A stretch of DNA of 64,000 nucleotides from an uncultured Faecalicatena sp. (GTDB lineage: Bacteria; Bacillota; Clostridia; Lachnospirales; Lachnospiraceae): assembly GCA_948468385.1 (NCBI GenBank), contig CAOKHZ010000009.1:1-64000 (forward strand), given 5' to 3'. Positions within the stretch are counted from its first letter, which is position 1. Each line of letters begins with the position of its first letter. Position numbers and translations under genes: made by a program. The notes beneath the pieces are model-generated. The model worked only from the letters and a program-made list of their open reading frames with translations, had not been told where the DNA came from and did no database searches. Of the stretch, positions 1 to 8,640 are shown one piece after another.

Positions 1-52
1 GTATGTCCGGTGCTGTGAGAGGACGGCGGCTAGTCACCGCCTCCTACTCGAT
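1..52 (+). other. 3' end of a probable group II intron (end of domain V and domain VI)
   Basis: The first bases resemble the 3' strand of a group II intron domain V (TATGTCCGGTGC). They are followed by a domain VI-like stem: GAGG and GGCGG pair with CCGCC and CCTACTC, leaving an unpaired A that would be the branch point. The intron would end near CTACTCGAT. Only the last part is in the window, so the catalytic core and any maturase gene would lie upstream. Called from pattern recognition of the conserved intron end. Confidence 0.5.
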
Positions 53-85
53 TGTGTCATAGGAAACTTCGTTTCCTATGACACA
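53..85. repeat. Perfect inverted repeat, first hairpin of the TGTGTYATAGG repeat family
   Basis: TGTGTCATAGGAAAC and its exact complement are separated by TTC. The same hairpin, with two-base differences, opens the longer elements at 25634 and 29368. It abuts the presumed intron 3' end, so it may be the intron's target or a separate repeat. Confidence 0.7.
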
Positions 86-160
86 TTATCCTAAATTGAA
101 AGCAGAGAGGATTTAAGAATTCAGTTGTAGACAAATGAGTGATGGAGGGAGTATAATGCT

Positions 161-802
161 ATGGGGGATAAGAGGAAAAGGATGGTGCATGCGCTGTTTT
201 TAGGAAGGAACGAGAAGAAGATGATAAAACAAGTGGATGTATGGAAGAAATGGCTGACCGCGATATTGTTGATTTTGTGTCTGGCCATTTGTGCCGTTTT
301 GTTCAAGGCGTACTTGGATGGGAAGTTTGATTCCGTGGAAACGCTTCAAGGTTACATTGTGGGATATGGACTGTTGGCACCGCTTATACTGGTGGTGATT
401 CAGGCGATGCAGGTAGTCATCCCAATCCTGCCGGGCTTTTTGGGATGTGTGGTCGGCGCGCTTATGTTCGGCTGGCTTGGAGGCTTCTGGTGTAATTATA
501 TCGGGATTTCAGCCGGCTCCATACTTGCTTTCTTGATTGCGAAAAAACTGGGTAAAGGAATTGTAGATAAGATGTTTCCCGGAAAGCGTTACGAAAAGTG
601 GTCTTCGTGGGCGGCGAGAAGCAAATCATACACGTTGTTTTTGTTTCTCATCATGGTGTTGCCATTGTTCCCGGATGATTTCTTCTGCTATTTTACCGGG
701 CTTACGAAAATGAGCACCCGTAAATTTGCGGCAATCATCATACTGGGGAAACCGTGGTGCATCTTGGTATACAGTATTTTGGCCGGCATGGCAGGGACGT
801 AA
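161..802 (+). CDS. TVP38/TMEM64 family (VTT domain) membrane protein
   Basis: This integral membrane protein of 213 residues has a hydrophobic N-terminal helix (about residues 30-48). The following segment has the gly/pro-rich re-entrant pattern of the VTT (SNARE-associated) fold: PILPGFLGCVVGALMFG near residues 88-104, then a G-rich helix and LPLFPDDFFCYFTGLTKM near 165-182. Family members in bacteria are membrane proteins of uncertain transport or scramblase-like role. A GGAGGG precedes the ATG at 161; an alternative start is the ATG at 221 after AGGAAGG, which would shorten it by 20 residues. It is followed by the phosphatidylserine pathway genes on the same strand, so a role in membrane lipid handling is plausible but inferred. 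Confidence 0.8.
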   Translation: MGDKRKRMVHALFLGRNEKKMIKQVDVWKKWLTAILLILCLAICAVLFKAYLDGKFDSVETLQGYIVGYGLLAPLILVVIQAMQVVIPILPGFLGCVVGALMFGWLGGFWCNYIGISAGSILAFLIAKKLGKGIVDKMFPGKRYEKWSSWAARSKSYTLFLFLIMVLPLFPDDFFCYFTGLTKMSTRKFAAIIILGKPWCILVYSILAGMAGT

Positions 803-864
803 GGGCACAGCCTATAGACATGCTTGAAAGAAAGGGAATCAAAAGAAGAACGGAGGATTAAGGA

Positions 865-1509
865 ATGGGAGAGAAAAAGAGGCTTTGTGGTTATTACAAT
901 TATACGGTGGTGTTGACGTACTTCGGTATGTTGGCAGGGTTTACCGGGATTGTCTTCACCATGGAAGGAAACTATCGGCAAGCTATTTTGTGCCTCATGG
1001 TGGCGGGAATTTGCGACATGTTTGACGGTACGGTTGCCGCCACGAAACAGAGGGACGTGAGGGAAAAACGGTTTGGCATTCAGATTGATTCCCTGTGTGA
1101 TTTGGTTTGCTTCGGCATCCTTCCTGCATTGTTTGTATATAAGCTTAGTGGGAAAAGTTATATCGGATTTTGGGTGGGATGTTTGTATTTGCTATGCGCC
1201 TTGATTCGTCTGGCATATTTTAACGTGCTGGAGGAAGAGCGGCAGCAGGTGGAAACGGGGTGCCGCTCTTGTTACATGGGGCTTCCCGTCACGTCCGTGG
1301 CATTGATTTTGCCGGCATTTTTGGTGGTTGGAAAGCGTCTGGCGTTTCGAAATGGCGGGTTGATACCGATCGTGCTGGTCGTGATGGCGGCCGCGTTCAT
1401 TTTGCCGTTAAAAGTGAAAAAACCAAAGATGGCCGGGAAAATTGGAATCGTGTTTACCGGACTCGTGGAATTTTTAGTTTTATTGATGGGATTGGGTATG
1501 GATATATGA
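865..1509 (+). CDS. pssA: CDP-diacylglycerol--serine O-phosphatidyltransferase
   Basis: It transfers phosphatidate from CDP-diacylglycerol to serine, the first committed step to phosphatidylserine, in the cytoplasmic membrane. The CDP-alcohol phosphotransferase signature is visible with its aspartates at D51, D54, D75 and D79 and glycine 71 (FGIQIDSLCD). The spacing between the DG and G parts is longer than the textbook x8, as is usual for the clostridial PssA subtype. About six membrane helices are predictable in 214 residues. A GGAGG lies 8 nt before the ATG. Its stop overlaps the start of the decarboxylase gene by ATGA, so the two enzymes are translationally coupled and form the phosphatidylethanolamine branch. 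Confidence 0.92.
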   Translation: MGEKKRLCGYYNYTVVLTYFGMLAGFTGIVFTMEGNYRQAILCLMVAGICDMFDGTVAATKQRDVREKRFGIQIDSLCDLVCFGILPALFVYKLSGKSYIGFWVGCLYLLCALIRLAYFNVLEEERQQVETGCRSCYMGLPVTSVALILPAFLVVGKRLAFRNGGLIPIVLVVMAAAFILPLKVKKPKMAGKIGIVFTGLVEFLVLLMGLGMDI

Positions 1510-2324
1510 AAAAGGAAACGTTGTCAATTCGCTTTTTATATGGAACCATGGTGGGACGCGCCATTTTAAAGCCGTTGGTTCATCCGTTCGCCTCGCGATT
1601 GGCGGGAAAATTTTTAGACTCCGGGGTTTCGGCGTGGCTGGTACCATGGTTTATAAAAAAGCATCATATCGACATGGAGGGATATGAGGAGAAACGATAT
1701 CGTTCTTTTAATGATTTTTTCACGAGAAGGCGCGTCTCCGAGCGGATTGATATCACGCCGGATCATTTGGCCAGTCCTTGTGACGGATATTTGAGCGTTT
1801 ATCCGGTTGACGAGAAGAGGACGTATCACATTAAAAATGTGGAGTATAATTTGGAACAACTTCTTAGGAACAAGACACTGGCGGAGCGATTTGCGGGCGG
1901 CCTTTGCCTGATTTTCCGGCTGACACCGCAGGATTACCATAGGTATTGTTATGCGTGTGATGGGGTGCGTGTGAGGTCCGCGGCCATAGGCGGCATTTTG
2001 CATTGTGTACGTCCCATGGCGTATACGTCCGTGCCGGTGTTCGTCGAAAACAGCAGGGAGTACGTGGCACTTTTGACGGACTTTTTCGGAACGGTCATAC
2101 AGATGGAAATCGGAGCCCTGCTCGTGGGGAAGATTCATAATTATCATGGCAAGGTCAAGGTGACGAAAGGGCAAGAAAAGGGTTATTTTGAATTCGGCGG
2201 TTCCACGATACTGATGCTGGTGGAAAAAGATAGACTGGATTTGGCGGAGCGGGTCGTGGAAAACACGAAAATGGGAAAAGAGATGAAGATTCGTCTCGGA
2301 GAGACGGTAGGTGTGAGGAAATAG
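1506..2324 (+). CDS. psd: Phosphatidylserine decarboxylase proenzyme
   Basis: It decarboxylates phosphatidylserine to phosphatidylethanolamine, using a pyruvoyl group made by self-cleavage. The start at 1506 overlaps the pssA stop (ATGA) and gives 272 residues, close to the usual clostridial length; the open frame extends upstream but only as a shadow of pssA. The cleavage motif FGGST is near the C-terminus, with Ser233 as the predicted pyruvoyl residue. The conserved CDG near residue 92 and the DYHRYCYACDG and KIHNYHGKV segments fit the family triad Asp-His-Ser. A GC-rich hairpin ends the operon 9 bases downstream. Confidence 0.93.
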   Translation: MKKETLSIRFLYGTMVGRAILKPLVHPFASRLAGKFLDSGVSAWLVPWFIKKHHIDMEGYEEKRYRSFNDFFTRRRVSERIDITPDHLASPCDGYLSVYPVDEKRTYHIKNVEYNLEQLLRNKTLAERFAGGLCLIFRLTPQDYHRYCYACDGVRVRSAAIGGILHCVRPMAYTSVPVFVENSREYVALLTDFFGTVIQMEIGALLVGKIHNYHGKVKVTKGQEKGYFEFGGSTILMLVEKDRLDLAERVVENTKMGKEMKIRLGETVGVRK

Positions 2325-2333
2325 ATGAGATGA

Positions 2334-2354
2334 AAGGGGGGCAAAGCCCCCCTT
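2334..2354. terminator. Shared hairpin between convergent psd and flotillin genes
   Basis: AAGGGGGG and CCCCCCTT arms enclose CAAAG; a short T-rich tail follows on the + strand. It lies between two convergent genes and overlaps the flotillin stop codon, so it can serve both directions. Confidence 0.75.
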
Positions 2355-4014
2355 AATTTTGCGTATCAACATTGGAAGCCTCGGTGGAGCTTCCGTTTGA
2401 AGTCACGTCAGTCGTCTTGGGCGTTTCGTCCGTTTTGCTTGTATCCGTGTTTCCAGCAATCTTTGCACCGAGGAATCCCGCCAGCAACGCTTGTACGTCG
2501 ACCCCCGTGGATTCTTTCAAGCCCTCGGTCGTCTGGGTAATCGTCCCCACGATGTCCTTTACCAACCGGGATGAATTCCCGTCGCCATACATGGTAATCT
2601 TGTCCACCTTGGTGAGCGGCTCGGCAATGTTCTTGGCAATCTCCGGCATGGCCTTGAAGTACATTTCCAAAATGGCCGCCTCGCCCATCTGTTTCATGGC
2701 CTCGGCCTTTGCCTCGATACCCTCGGCTTCTGCCAGTGCCTTTGCCTTGATGGCCTCGGCTTCCGCCAGTCCTTTGCTGCGGATACCCTCGGCCTCTTGT
2801 TCCATGGCGTATTTCTGGGCTTCCGCCGTGGCTTTTAAGGCCTCGGCCTCCTTCTCGCGTTCGAACTTGTCGGCCTCGGCGTTTTTCTGGCGTTCAAACA
2901 ACTGCGCCTCGGAATTTCTTTGTATCTCGTACAATTTCGCGTCGGATTCTTGTTGCTTCGCATATTTTTCGGCATCCGCTTGTTTTCGTATCGTCGCTTC
3001 CAGGCTACGCTCGGTCAGTTCCACTTCCTTTTCCTTCAAAAGAATCGCTTTTTCCTGACGAGCCAGGTTCGCGTCAGCCGTGGTAATCTCGACCGTCTTT
3101 CGCTCGGTTTCCTTTTGAATCTGGTAAGCGGCATCGGCGATGGCCTTCTTGGTGTCTGCGGCTTTTTGCAACTCCGCCTTGCGGATTTCCAAATCATTTT
3201 CCTTCTGGGCGATAAGGGTCGCGGCGTTGATCTCTGCCTCCTTGGATTCCCTGGTCGCGTCCGCTTGTACGATGGCCTTTTCCTTCTGCGCCCGAGCCTT
3301 GGCGTTGGCGATTTCCAACTCGGAGCTGACCTGCGCGTCATTGGCTTCCTTCTTGGCAACGGCTTGTGCCCGCGCGATTTCTTTCTCGCTCTCCGCGCGG
3401 GAGATGGCGGCGTTCTTCTGAATCTTGACGATGTTGTCCACGCCCAGGTTTTCAATGACTCCGTTGCCGTCCACGAAGTTCTGGACGTTGAAGCTTACGA
3501 TGTCCAATCCCATCGCGGCGAGGTCGGGCTCCGCGTTTTCCTTTACCAAGGTGGCGAACTTCTGCCGGTCGGAAACCATTTCCTCCAGATTCATCTTGCC
3601 GACGATTTCACGCATGTTACCTTCCAATACCTCGCGGGAAACCTGCGCGATATAGTCCGTCGGCCGGTTTAAGAAGTTCTGCGCCGCGAGCGCGAGACGC
3701 TCCTGCTGGTCGCTGATTTTGACGTTGACCGCCGCGTCCACCCGGATGTTGATATAATCCGCCGTCGGCACCGCGCTCGACGTCTTTACGTCGATCGGGA
3801 TCAATTGGAGGTTTAACTCGTCCTTCTTTTCCAAGAATGGAATCTTGAGTCCCGCCCGCCCAATCAGAACCTTGGGATGCTTGCGCAAGCCGGAAATGAT
3901 GTAGGCCGTGTCCGGCGAGGCTTTCACGTAGCCGCTCGTCAGCATCAGGATAATGACGATGATTACGGCGATGACTGGTATCAGAGTTCCCAGTATGGAT
4001 TCAAAAATAAACAT
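2353..4014 (-). CDS. Flotillin-like protein (SPFH/band 7)
   Basis: This is a 553-residue membrane scaffold protein of the FloT/YuaG type. An N-terminal hydrophobic segment (residues 5-28) anchors it. The SPFH domain follows (about 30-190, with VKISDQQERL and the conserved LEGNMREIVGKM). Then comes a long Ala/Glu/Lys-rich coiled coil (about 200-460) with repeated EAEAIKAKALAEAEG heptads, and a C-terminal oligomerisation tail. Flotillins organise lipid microdomains and influence signalling kinases and membrane fluidity; the neighbouring phospholipid genes fit that setting. The frequent NfeD-type partner is not encoded next to it. AAAAGGAGACG precedes the start. The first alanine-rich half has produced long open frames on the opposite strand, which are not genes. 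Confidence 0.93.
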   Translation of the reverse strand: MFIFESILGTLIPVIAVIIVIILMLTSGYVKASPDTAYIISGLRKHPKVLIGRAGLKIPFLEKKDELNLQLIPIDVKTSSAVPTADYINIRVDAAVNVKISDQQERLALAAQNFLNRPTDYIAQVSREVLEGNMREIVGKMNLEEMVSDRQKFATLVKENAEPDLAAMGLDIVSFNVQNFVDGNGVIENLGVDNIVKIQKNAAISRAESEKEIARAQAVAKKEANDAQVSSELEIANAKARAQKEKAIVQADATRESKEAEINAATLIAQKENDLEIRKAELQKAADTKKAIADAAYQIQKETERKTVEITTADANLARQEKAILLKEKEVELTERSLEATIRKQADAEKYAKQQESDAKLYEIQRNSEAQLFERQKNAEADKFEREKEAEALKATAEAQKYAMEQEAEGIRSKGLAEAEAIKAKALAEAEGIEAKAEAMKQMGEAAILEMYFKAMPEIAKNIAEPLTKVDKITMYGDGNSSRLVKDIVGTITQTTEGLKESTGVDVQALLAGFLGAKIAGNTDTSKTDETPKTTDVTSNGSSTEASNVDTQN

Positions 4015-4069
4015 GTTCTCTCGTCTCCTTTTCTTTTGCGTTGTCGTGTAAAATTTTTATCTATTCATA

Positions 4070-4098
4070 AGTATACCGCATTTGTGTCGGTGGCGCAA
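4070..4098 (-). promoter_or_regulatory. Candidate sigma-A promoter of the flotillin gene
   Basis: Read on the minus strand: TTGCGC, 17-bp spacer, TATACT, about 55 bp before the start codon. The -35 is weak; the -10 is good. Confidence 0.5.
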
Positions 4099-4136
4099 AT
4101 CTTTTTGACGTTTAGGTGTTATAATTTGAATCCATG

Positions 4137-4230
4137 GTTACTTTTCACGGGGTGGGGAAACAAAGAATTAGGCGTTGCAAGCTTGCTTGCATAACGTCTA
4201 ATTCCTTGCTTACTGCACCCCGAAAAGGGT
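4137..4230. repeat. GTTACTTTTCACGGGG-type repeat element with internal palindrome
   Basis: It begins with GTTACTTTTCACGGGGTG and ends with CACCCCGAAAAGG, a degenerate complement of the left end. Inside is a long hairpin, GAATTAGGCGTTGCAAG against CTTGCATAACGTCTAATTC. It sits in the gap between the divergent-facing ends of the flotillin promoter and the GH3 3' end. One of several related elements in the window. Confidence 0.6.
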
Positions 4231-4262
4231 GGCCGCCCAATCGGCTGCGAAACCTTTTGTTA

Positions 4263-6839
4263 TTATTTTCGTGTCACGTTAGACCTCGCCACCATATAGC
4301 AAATGTGTTTCGTCGCCCCTTGTAAGGCGCGGGCGATGCCGGCAGGGTCTTTTTTATATGCTTTCTGAAGCGACTTGATATAATAATTGTTGTTCATCGG
4401 CGCAAGCCAGAGGTCGTTTCCGGCCGGCACGCCGGTGTCGCTTCGCTGGTACGCGAAGCTGGCAAAGTCCGACACGACCGCCCCCTTAAAATCCCATTCC
4501 TCGCGCAAAAGGCCGGTCAGCAAGGCTTCACATTCACCGCACCAATGTATGCCGATGTCGTTCAAGGCGGACATGATTCCGTGTGTGTTTCCTTCTTTGA
4601 CGGCGATTTCGAACGGCTTCGCGTAGATTTCGCGGATGGCTTGTTCACTGCACCAGGTATGTACGTTGGTGCGGTGCGCGTCCTCTTCGTTGAGGGCGAA
4701 ATGCTTCACGAAGGTGACCAGGTTCTGGCTGTTTGCCCCGCGAACCACGCCCGCGCCCATCTTGCCTGACAAAAGCGGGTCCTCGGAGTAATATTCAAAA
4801 CAGCGTCCCCCGTACGGGCTGCGGTGGAGGTTGACGGAGGGGGCGTACCAGCCGTTGACATTTAAAAATCTGGCCTCCCGCCCGATTTGTGCGCCAAATT
4901 CTTCTCCCAGCACCGGGTTCCATGTACTGGCCAAAAGCGTTCCGGACGGATAGGAAATGCCGAAACGCCCGGTCTCGGTGTCGTGGATTCCGCCAGGCCC
5001 GTCGGACTGGACGGTCTCCGGAAGCCCCAACCGTTCATTTCCCGTGGTCTGGAAACCGCCGAAGGTGACCAGGTGAATCATTTCTTCTATCGTAAATTGT
5101 TCCGTGAACCGCCCCCATGCCGGGTCGTGGTAACCCTTGTCCGCCACGTCAGAAAATTTCAGTCCGTAATCCACGCCAACGGTCGGCATGTCGCCGCCCC
5201 TTGGGATGAGAGAGTCCTTTAGATACTCACGGCTGATGAAATCTGCCGTGAGTACTGCGCCGGCCGCAGCCGCAGAGCGGCATGTTTCCTTATGCTGCCG
5301 TGCGTATCCATTTATACTAAGTGGCAAATGTTTTTGCCGCTTAGTATAATTTTGAATGGCAGTCGGCGCCACAAGCTCTTCGGGTGTCGGCCCGGTAATG
5401 ACGTCCGCGTTTGCATCTTCACGTGAGAGTCGGCGGAAATCGCCCTCGTACTGCGCGAAACGATTTTTCACCGCGCCGCCTGCGTCCTTGCAAAAGCGTT
5501 TTTCGTCCGGGAGCGTGAAGGCATAGGTTTCTTTTGCGTGATGTGCGTCCGTGGCAAACTCCACGCCGTATTCGCCGGCCTCCAGCACATAAGCGGCATC
5601 CGCCGTCGAATAGGAGGCGAAAGTGTATAATGGAATCGAGAGCGTGACGGACTCGGTTTCTCCTGCGGCCAAAACACGGGTCTTTTTAAAGCCGGCCAGT
5701 ACCTTTTTGGCCTTTTCCATTCGGCCGGTATAGGGCGGGCGGACATAAATTTCGACCACGTCGGCTCCGGCAATCTTTCCGCTATTGGTCACGGCTACGG
5801 ATACCGTGAGGCTTTCATCGTCAAGCGTCATCTGAGGCTCCTCCCATGCGAAGGTCGTGTATGAGAGGCCGTAACCGAAGGGAAATTGTACTTTTTTTCG
5901 ATATTCTTCCTCGGAGAGGAAGGTCTCGGTGTAGCGGTAGCCGACGTAAATATCTTCCTTGTACATCAAAAGATACCGGTTTTTGGCATTCTGGTATTTA
6001 AAATCTCCAGAATTTTTACTTGCCGGATGATCCTGCGTGTAATAATACCAGGTGTCAACCGTGCGTCCGGAAGGATTGAACTCGCCGCGCAACAAGCGGA
6101 CGACGGAACGCATGCCGGTGCGTGCCATGAAGCCGACGAACATCGCCCCTTTGATGGAAGGATATTCGTCCAGAAATCCACATTCCAATACGCCGGCGGT
6201 GTTTAAGATGACGACGACATTTTCAATATGGCGGCATACTTTGTCAAGCATCTGTCTTTCCGGCAGAGAAATGCACAAATCCTCGCTTTTCATGTCGTGT
6301 TGCTCTGAGCCGGAGCGGCCGATAAATACGATGGCCGTGTCAGAAAACGCCTTTGCTTCCCGCATCACCTCATCGGTCAGGTATTTTTCTGGCAATTCTT
6401 TCACATAAGGCTTGGAAAAAACGCTGATAATCGTGCTGGTAATGGTCTGCTTCTGCTGCTTTTTCGTCGTCTGCTCTTGTGGATACGGCGCGGTACTTGC
6501 CTTTTTGTTTAATGCCCAGTTTTTATAAAGGTTATAGAGTGTCTTATTATAGGAAATGCCTTGCTCTTCCATTGCCGTGTAAAAGCCGATGGCAAAGGAA
6601 TTGTCGGACGTGGCAGATCCCCTTCCGCCGAAAAACGGGTCGGCGGAAAGTGCGCCAAACACATTTACCTTGTCGGTGGCAAGCGGAAGGACGTTTTCAT
6701 TTTTTAAAAGGACGCAGCCCTGCGCCACGATATTTTCACCGGTCTTCATAAAGCTTTCGCGAAGCGCGAGCTCCTCCGGCGTAAACGGTTTTTTCCCGTC
6801 CCCGTTTTTCATTCCTCGGGGATTGCTGATAAATGCCAT
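4263..6839 (-). CDS. Glycoside hydrolase family 3 enzyme with permuted domain order
   Basis: Probable intracellular beta-glucosidase-type exo-hydrolase of 858 residues with no signal peptide. The usual GH3 order is reversed: the alpha/beta sandwich comes first (about 32-320, GCVLLKNENVLPL and FFGGRGSATS). The fibronectin-III-like domain follows (about 330-440, after FGYGLSYTTF), and the (beta/alpha)8 catalytic domain is last (about 560-840). The catalytic domain shows SDGPGGIHD, the KH motif in FVKHFALNEEDAHR, and the nucleophile Asp791 in VVSDF. Permuted GH3 enzymes are known from rumen clostridia. AGGAGG is 9 nt before the ATG. It lies 120 bp after an MFS gene on the same strand, with its own copy of a two-hairpin leader between them. 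Confidence 0.9.
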   Translation of the reverse strand: MAFISNPRGMKNGDGKKPFTPEELALRESFMKTGENIVAQGCVLLKNENVLPLATDKVNVFGALSADPFFGGRGSATSDNSFAIGFYTAMEEQGISYNKTLYNLYKNWALNKKASTAPYPQEQTTKKQQKQTITSTIISVFSKPYVKELPEKYLTDEVMREAKAFSDTAIVFIGRSGSEQHDMKSEDLCISLPERQMLDKVCRHIENVVVILNTAGVLECGFLDEYPSIKGAMFVGFMARTGMRSVVRLLRGEFNPSGRTVDTWYYYTQDHPASKNSGDFKYQNAKNRYLLMYKEDIYVGYRYTETFLSEEEYRKKVQFPFGYGLSYTTFAWEEPQMTLDDESLTVSVAVTNSGKIAGADVVEIYVRPPYTGRMEKAKKVLAGFKKTRVLAAGETESVTLSIPLYTFASYSTADAAYVLEAGEYGVEFATDAHHAKETYAFTLPDEKRFCKDAGGAVKNRFAQYEGDFRRLSREDANADVITGPTPEELVAPTAIQNYTKRQKHLPLSINGYARQHKETCRSAAAAGAVLTADFISREYLKDSLIPRGGDMPTVGVDYGLKFSDVADKGYHDPAWGRFTEQFTIEEMIHLVTFGGFQTTGNERLGLPETVQSDGPGGIHDTETGRFGISYPSGTLLASTWNPVLGEEFGAQIGREARFLNVNGWYAPSVNLHRSPYGGRCFEYYSEDPLLSGKMGAGVVRGANSQNLVTFVKHFALNEEDAHRTNVHTWCSEQAIREIYAKPFEIAVKEGNTHGIMSALNDIGIHWCGECEALLTGLLREEWDFKGAVVSDFASFAYQRSDTGVPAGNDLWLAPMNNNYYIKSLQKAYKKDPAGIARALQGATKHICYMVARSNVTRK

Positions 6840-6856
6840 GATAATATTCCTCCTTT

Positions 6857-6949
6857 ACTATGAGCACTTAGCGTCCGTAATTCGGACGCTTATGTGCGAA
6901 TGTACTCCGCGCACCTTGGCGAGGTCTTTTCGAGCCTAGCTAAGCGGAG
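6857..6949 (-). promoter_or_regulatory. Two-hairpin leader, copy A (upstream of permuted GH3)
   Basis: Minus-strand RNA. Hairpin 1 (6949-6905) has an outer stem CTCCGC/GCGGAG around the conserved core AGGCTCGAAAAGACCTCGCC. Hairpin 2 (6897-6864) is GCACATAAGCGTCCG closed by CGGACGC and GTGC. The conserved TCATAGTAAAGGAGG runs straight into the ribosome site. This copy is intercistronic, between the MFS and GH3 genes, so it is not simply a promoter region. Function unknown; see the finding. Confidence 0.65.
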
Positions 6950-6959
6950 ATTCCGTTAT

Positions 6960-8339
6960 CTAATCGCTCTGTACGTTACTTAAATCCGCGTCCTTTGTCT
7001 CACGCCCGAAAATCGCATAAATCAAAAGCGAAATTCCCAGCGTGACGATGCCCCAAATCAGGCAGACGGTGGAAATGCTGTTTGTCAAGGTGATGACGAT
7101 TCCAATGACAATACCGGCAATCAAGGTGAACGGTAATGTAATGACGGCCATTGCCGTGACGGCGGAAGCCCGGATTTCTGTTGGGAGCAATTCGTTTTTG
7201 GCAATTCCCATCGTGTTTGTGTAGCCCCAATAAGCTCCCATCTCGATACCATAAATAAATCCGACCAGATAAGGGCTCCATCCATTTTGTGCCCCGAAGA
7301 TGAAGGCGAAGAGCCCAACAACGGCGACAACGGCGGAAATGAGGCAGGTGGCCTTGCGGCCGATTCTGTCACCAAGCCATCCGGTCAAAAGTGCCATGAC
7401 GGCAGAGCCAATTGGGTAGACTAAAAGTGCCTGGGAGGCCATGGCAGAACCTTCCGCTCCGTTTCCCCACGCTTCCGCCATGATGCCTTCATAATAACCA
7501 AAGAAAGCCATGGTCGCGGCACCGCCGATTAAGGAAGCCCATAAAATGACCCGCGTCTGTTTGTGTTTGAATATATATCTAAAAGAATAGCCCAAGCCGA
7601 CTTGCTTGCTTTTTTCTTCCTTCGCCTTGCGCTCCCGTTCCTCATAAGGCGTGGAAAGGTAGTCAATCCGATTCTGCACGAACACCCTCGGCTCATTTGA
7701 CAATGTCAGCATCAAGATGCCCAGGATGATGGCGACAACGGCCGGAATCAGGTATACCCCGCGCCAGTTCAGATTGCCGGACGTGTCGGTAAACGTAAGC
7801 CTTCCCACGGATACGAGCATGACTCCCGCATAACCAAGCACCGTCGCGACGGATAGGAACATGGATCGATTTTTGTCAGGCGCGCTTTCCGTAATATAAA
7901 GTACGTGAAAATCCGTCGATACGAAAAGGGTGATGACGGCGCGGCCTACCATGTGCAGGCCGTAGTTCGGCGACCATGCGCACAAGAGCATGCCGAACCC
8001 CATCCCGAGGGCGGAGATGATCAGTAGTTTTTTACGTCCATATTTGTCGGCCAATGCGACCAGAAATACGGCCACGATGGAAAATAAGGTGAGCAGCGTT
8101 CCCATGGTTCCATATTGGCCCACCGCTTCGGCCATGTCAAGACCCGGATAAAATTCGGCGGCGATGGAAGACTGCATGGAAGATGCCACGCTGGATGCGA
8201 ATTCATCGACTAGGCGAATCAGCCCACAGAGAATCAGCATGATGCCTAAATACCCCTGGATGGGCTTTTTGGCGGCCTCCTTTTTCCAATGCGCCAGTTG
8301 TTTGGCTTCATTTGCCTTGATTTTTCCGATGTTTTTCAT
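6960..8339 (-). CDS. MFS transporter, sugar-porter-like
   Basis: Twelve-helix major facilitator of 459 residues. The DKYGRKK loop between helices 2 and 3 (about residue 93) and GDRIGRKA in the second half (about residue 323) are the duplicated MFS signature. An N-terminal cytoplasmic extension of about 30 residues precedes helix 1. It is upstream of a GH3 gene on the same strand, so the likely cargo is a beta-glucoside or oligosaccharide, though the substrate cannot be read from sequence. AGGAGG lies about 11 nt before the ATG and is preceded by the two-hairpin leader. The tetR-type gene is divergent and is the likely local regulator. Confidence 0.88.
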   Translation of the reverse strand: MKNIGKIKANEAKQLAHWKKEAAKKPIQGYLGIMLILCGLIRLVDEFASSVASSMQSSIAAEFYPGLDMAEAVGQYGTMGTLLTLFSIVAVFLVALADKYGRKKLLIISALGMGFGMLLCAWSPNYGLHMVGRAVITLFVSTDFHVLYITESAPDKNRSMFLSVATVLGYAGVMLVSVGRLTFTDTSGNLNWRGVYLIPAVVAIILGILMLTLSNEPRVFVQNRIDYLSTPYEERERKAKEEKSKQVGLGYSFRYIFKHKQTRVILWASLIGGAATMAFFGYYEGIMAEAWGNGAEGSAMASQALLVYPIGSAVMALLTGWLGDRIGRKATCLISAVVAVVGLFAFIFGAQNGWSPYLVGFIYGIEMGAYWGYTNTMGIAKNELLPTEIRASAVTAMAVITLPFTLIAGIVIGIVITLTNSISTVCLIWGIVTLGISLLIYAIFGRETKDADLSNVQSD

Positions 8340-8366
8340 TTGTTTTTCAACCTCCTTTTACTATGA

Positions 8367-8455
8367 GCACTTAGCGCCCGTATTTTGGACGCTTATGTGC
8401 GAATGTAGTTGTGGGTCACTTGGCGAGGTTTTTTCGAGCCTGGTGACAGCACAAC
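8367..8455 (-). promoter_or_regulatory. Two-hairpin leader, copy C (upstream of MFS gene)
   Basis: Minus-strand RNA. Hairpin 1 (8455-8408) has an outer stem GTTGTG/CACAAC and inner stem GTCAC/GTGAC around GGCTCGAAAAAACCTCGCC; these stems differ from the other copies but still pair. Hairpin 2 (8400-8367) pairs GCGTCC with GGGCGC through one U-G wobble that exists only in the sense RNA. TCATAGTAAAAGGAGG follows. Confidence 0.65.
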
Positions 8456-8481
8456 CTCCTTTGAAAAATTCACGACATGCG

Positions 8482-8510
8482 TTGACAATTTCTACTTCTC
8501 ATTGTATAAT
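8482..8510 (+). promoter_or_regulatory. Consensus sigma-A promoter of the tetR-type gene
   Basis: TTGACA, 17-bp spacer, TATAAT: a perfect consensus, pointing to the TetR-family gene that starts at 8641 and leaving a 5' leader of about 120 nt. Confidence 0.85.
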
Positions 8511-8544
8511 GCGCCTTACAAGAACGCAACGAACAGTATCGTGA

Positions 8545-8626
8545 ATCGGTACAGTCCTCGACAGATTTGAAATGTGTCGAGGGATTTGGCATGTATCCGG
8601 CGCGGGAAATGAGTGTATCGGTACAG
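8545..8626. promoter_or_regulatory. Candidate operator region: duplicated ATCGGTACAG and inverted repeat
   Basis: ATCGGTACAG occurs at 8545-8554 and again at 8617-8626. Between them CCTCGACA (8556-8563) and TGTCGAGG (8575-8582) form an inverted repeat. All lie between the promoter and start of the TetR-family gene, a usual place for an autoregulatory operator or a hairpin in its leader. Confidence 0.4.
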
Positions 8627-8640
8627 AAGGTGGAGTAATC

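Noticed and set aside
2372-3672. Long open frames on the plus strand opposite the flotillin gene
   Set aside because: They mirror the Ala/Glu/Lys-rich coiled coil, have no ribosome site and no recognisable fold. Flotillin on the minus strand accounts for the codon bias.
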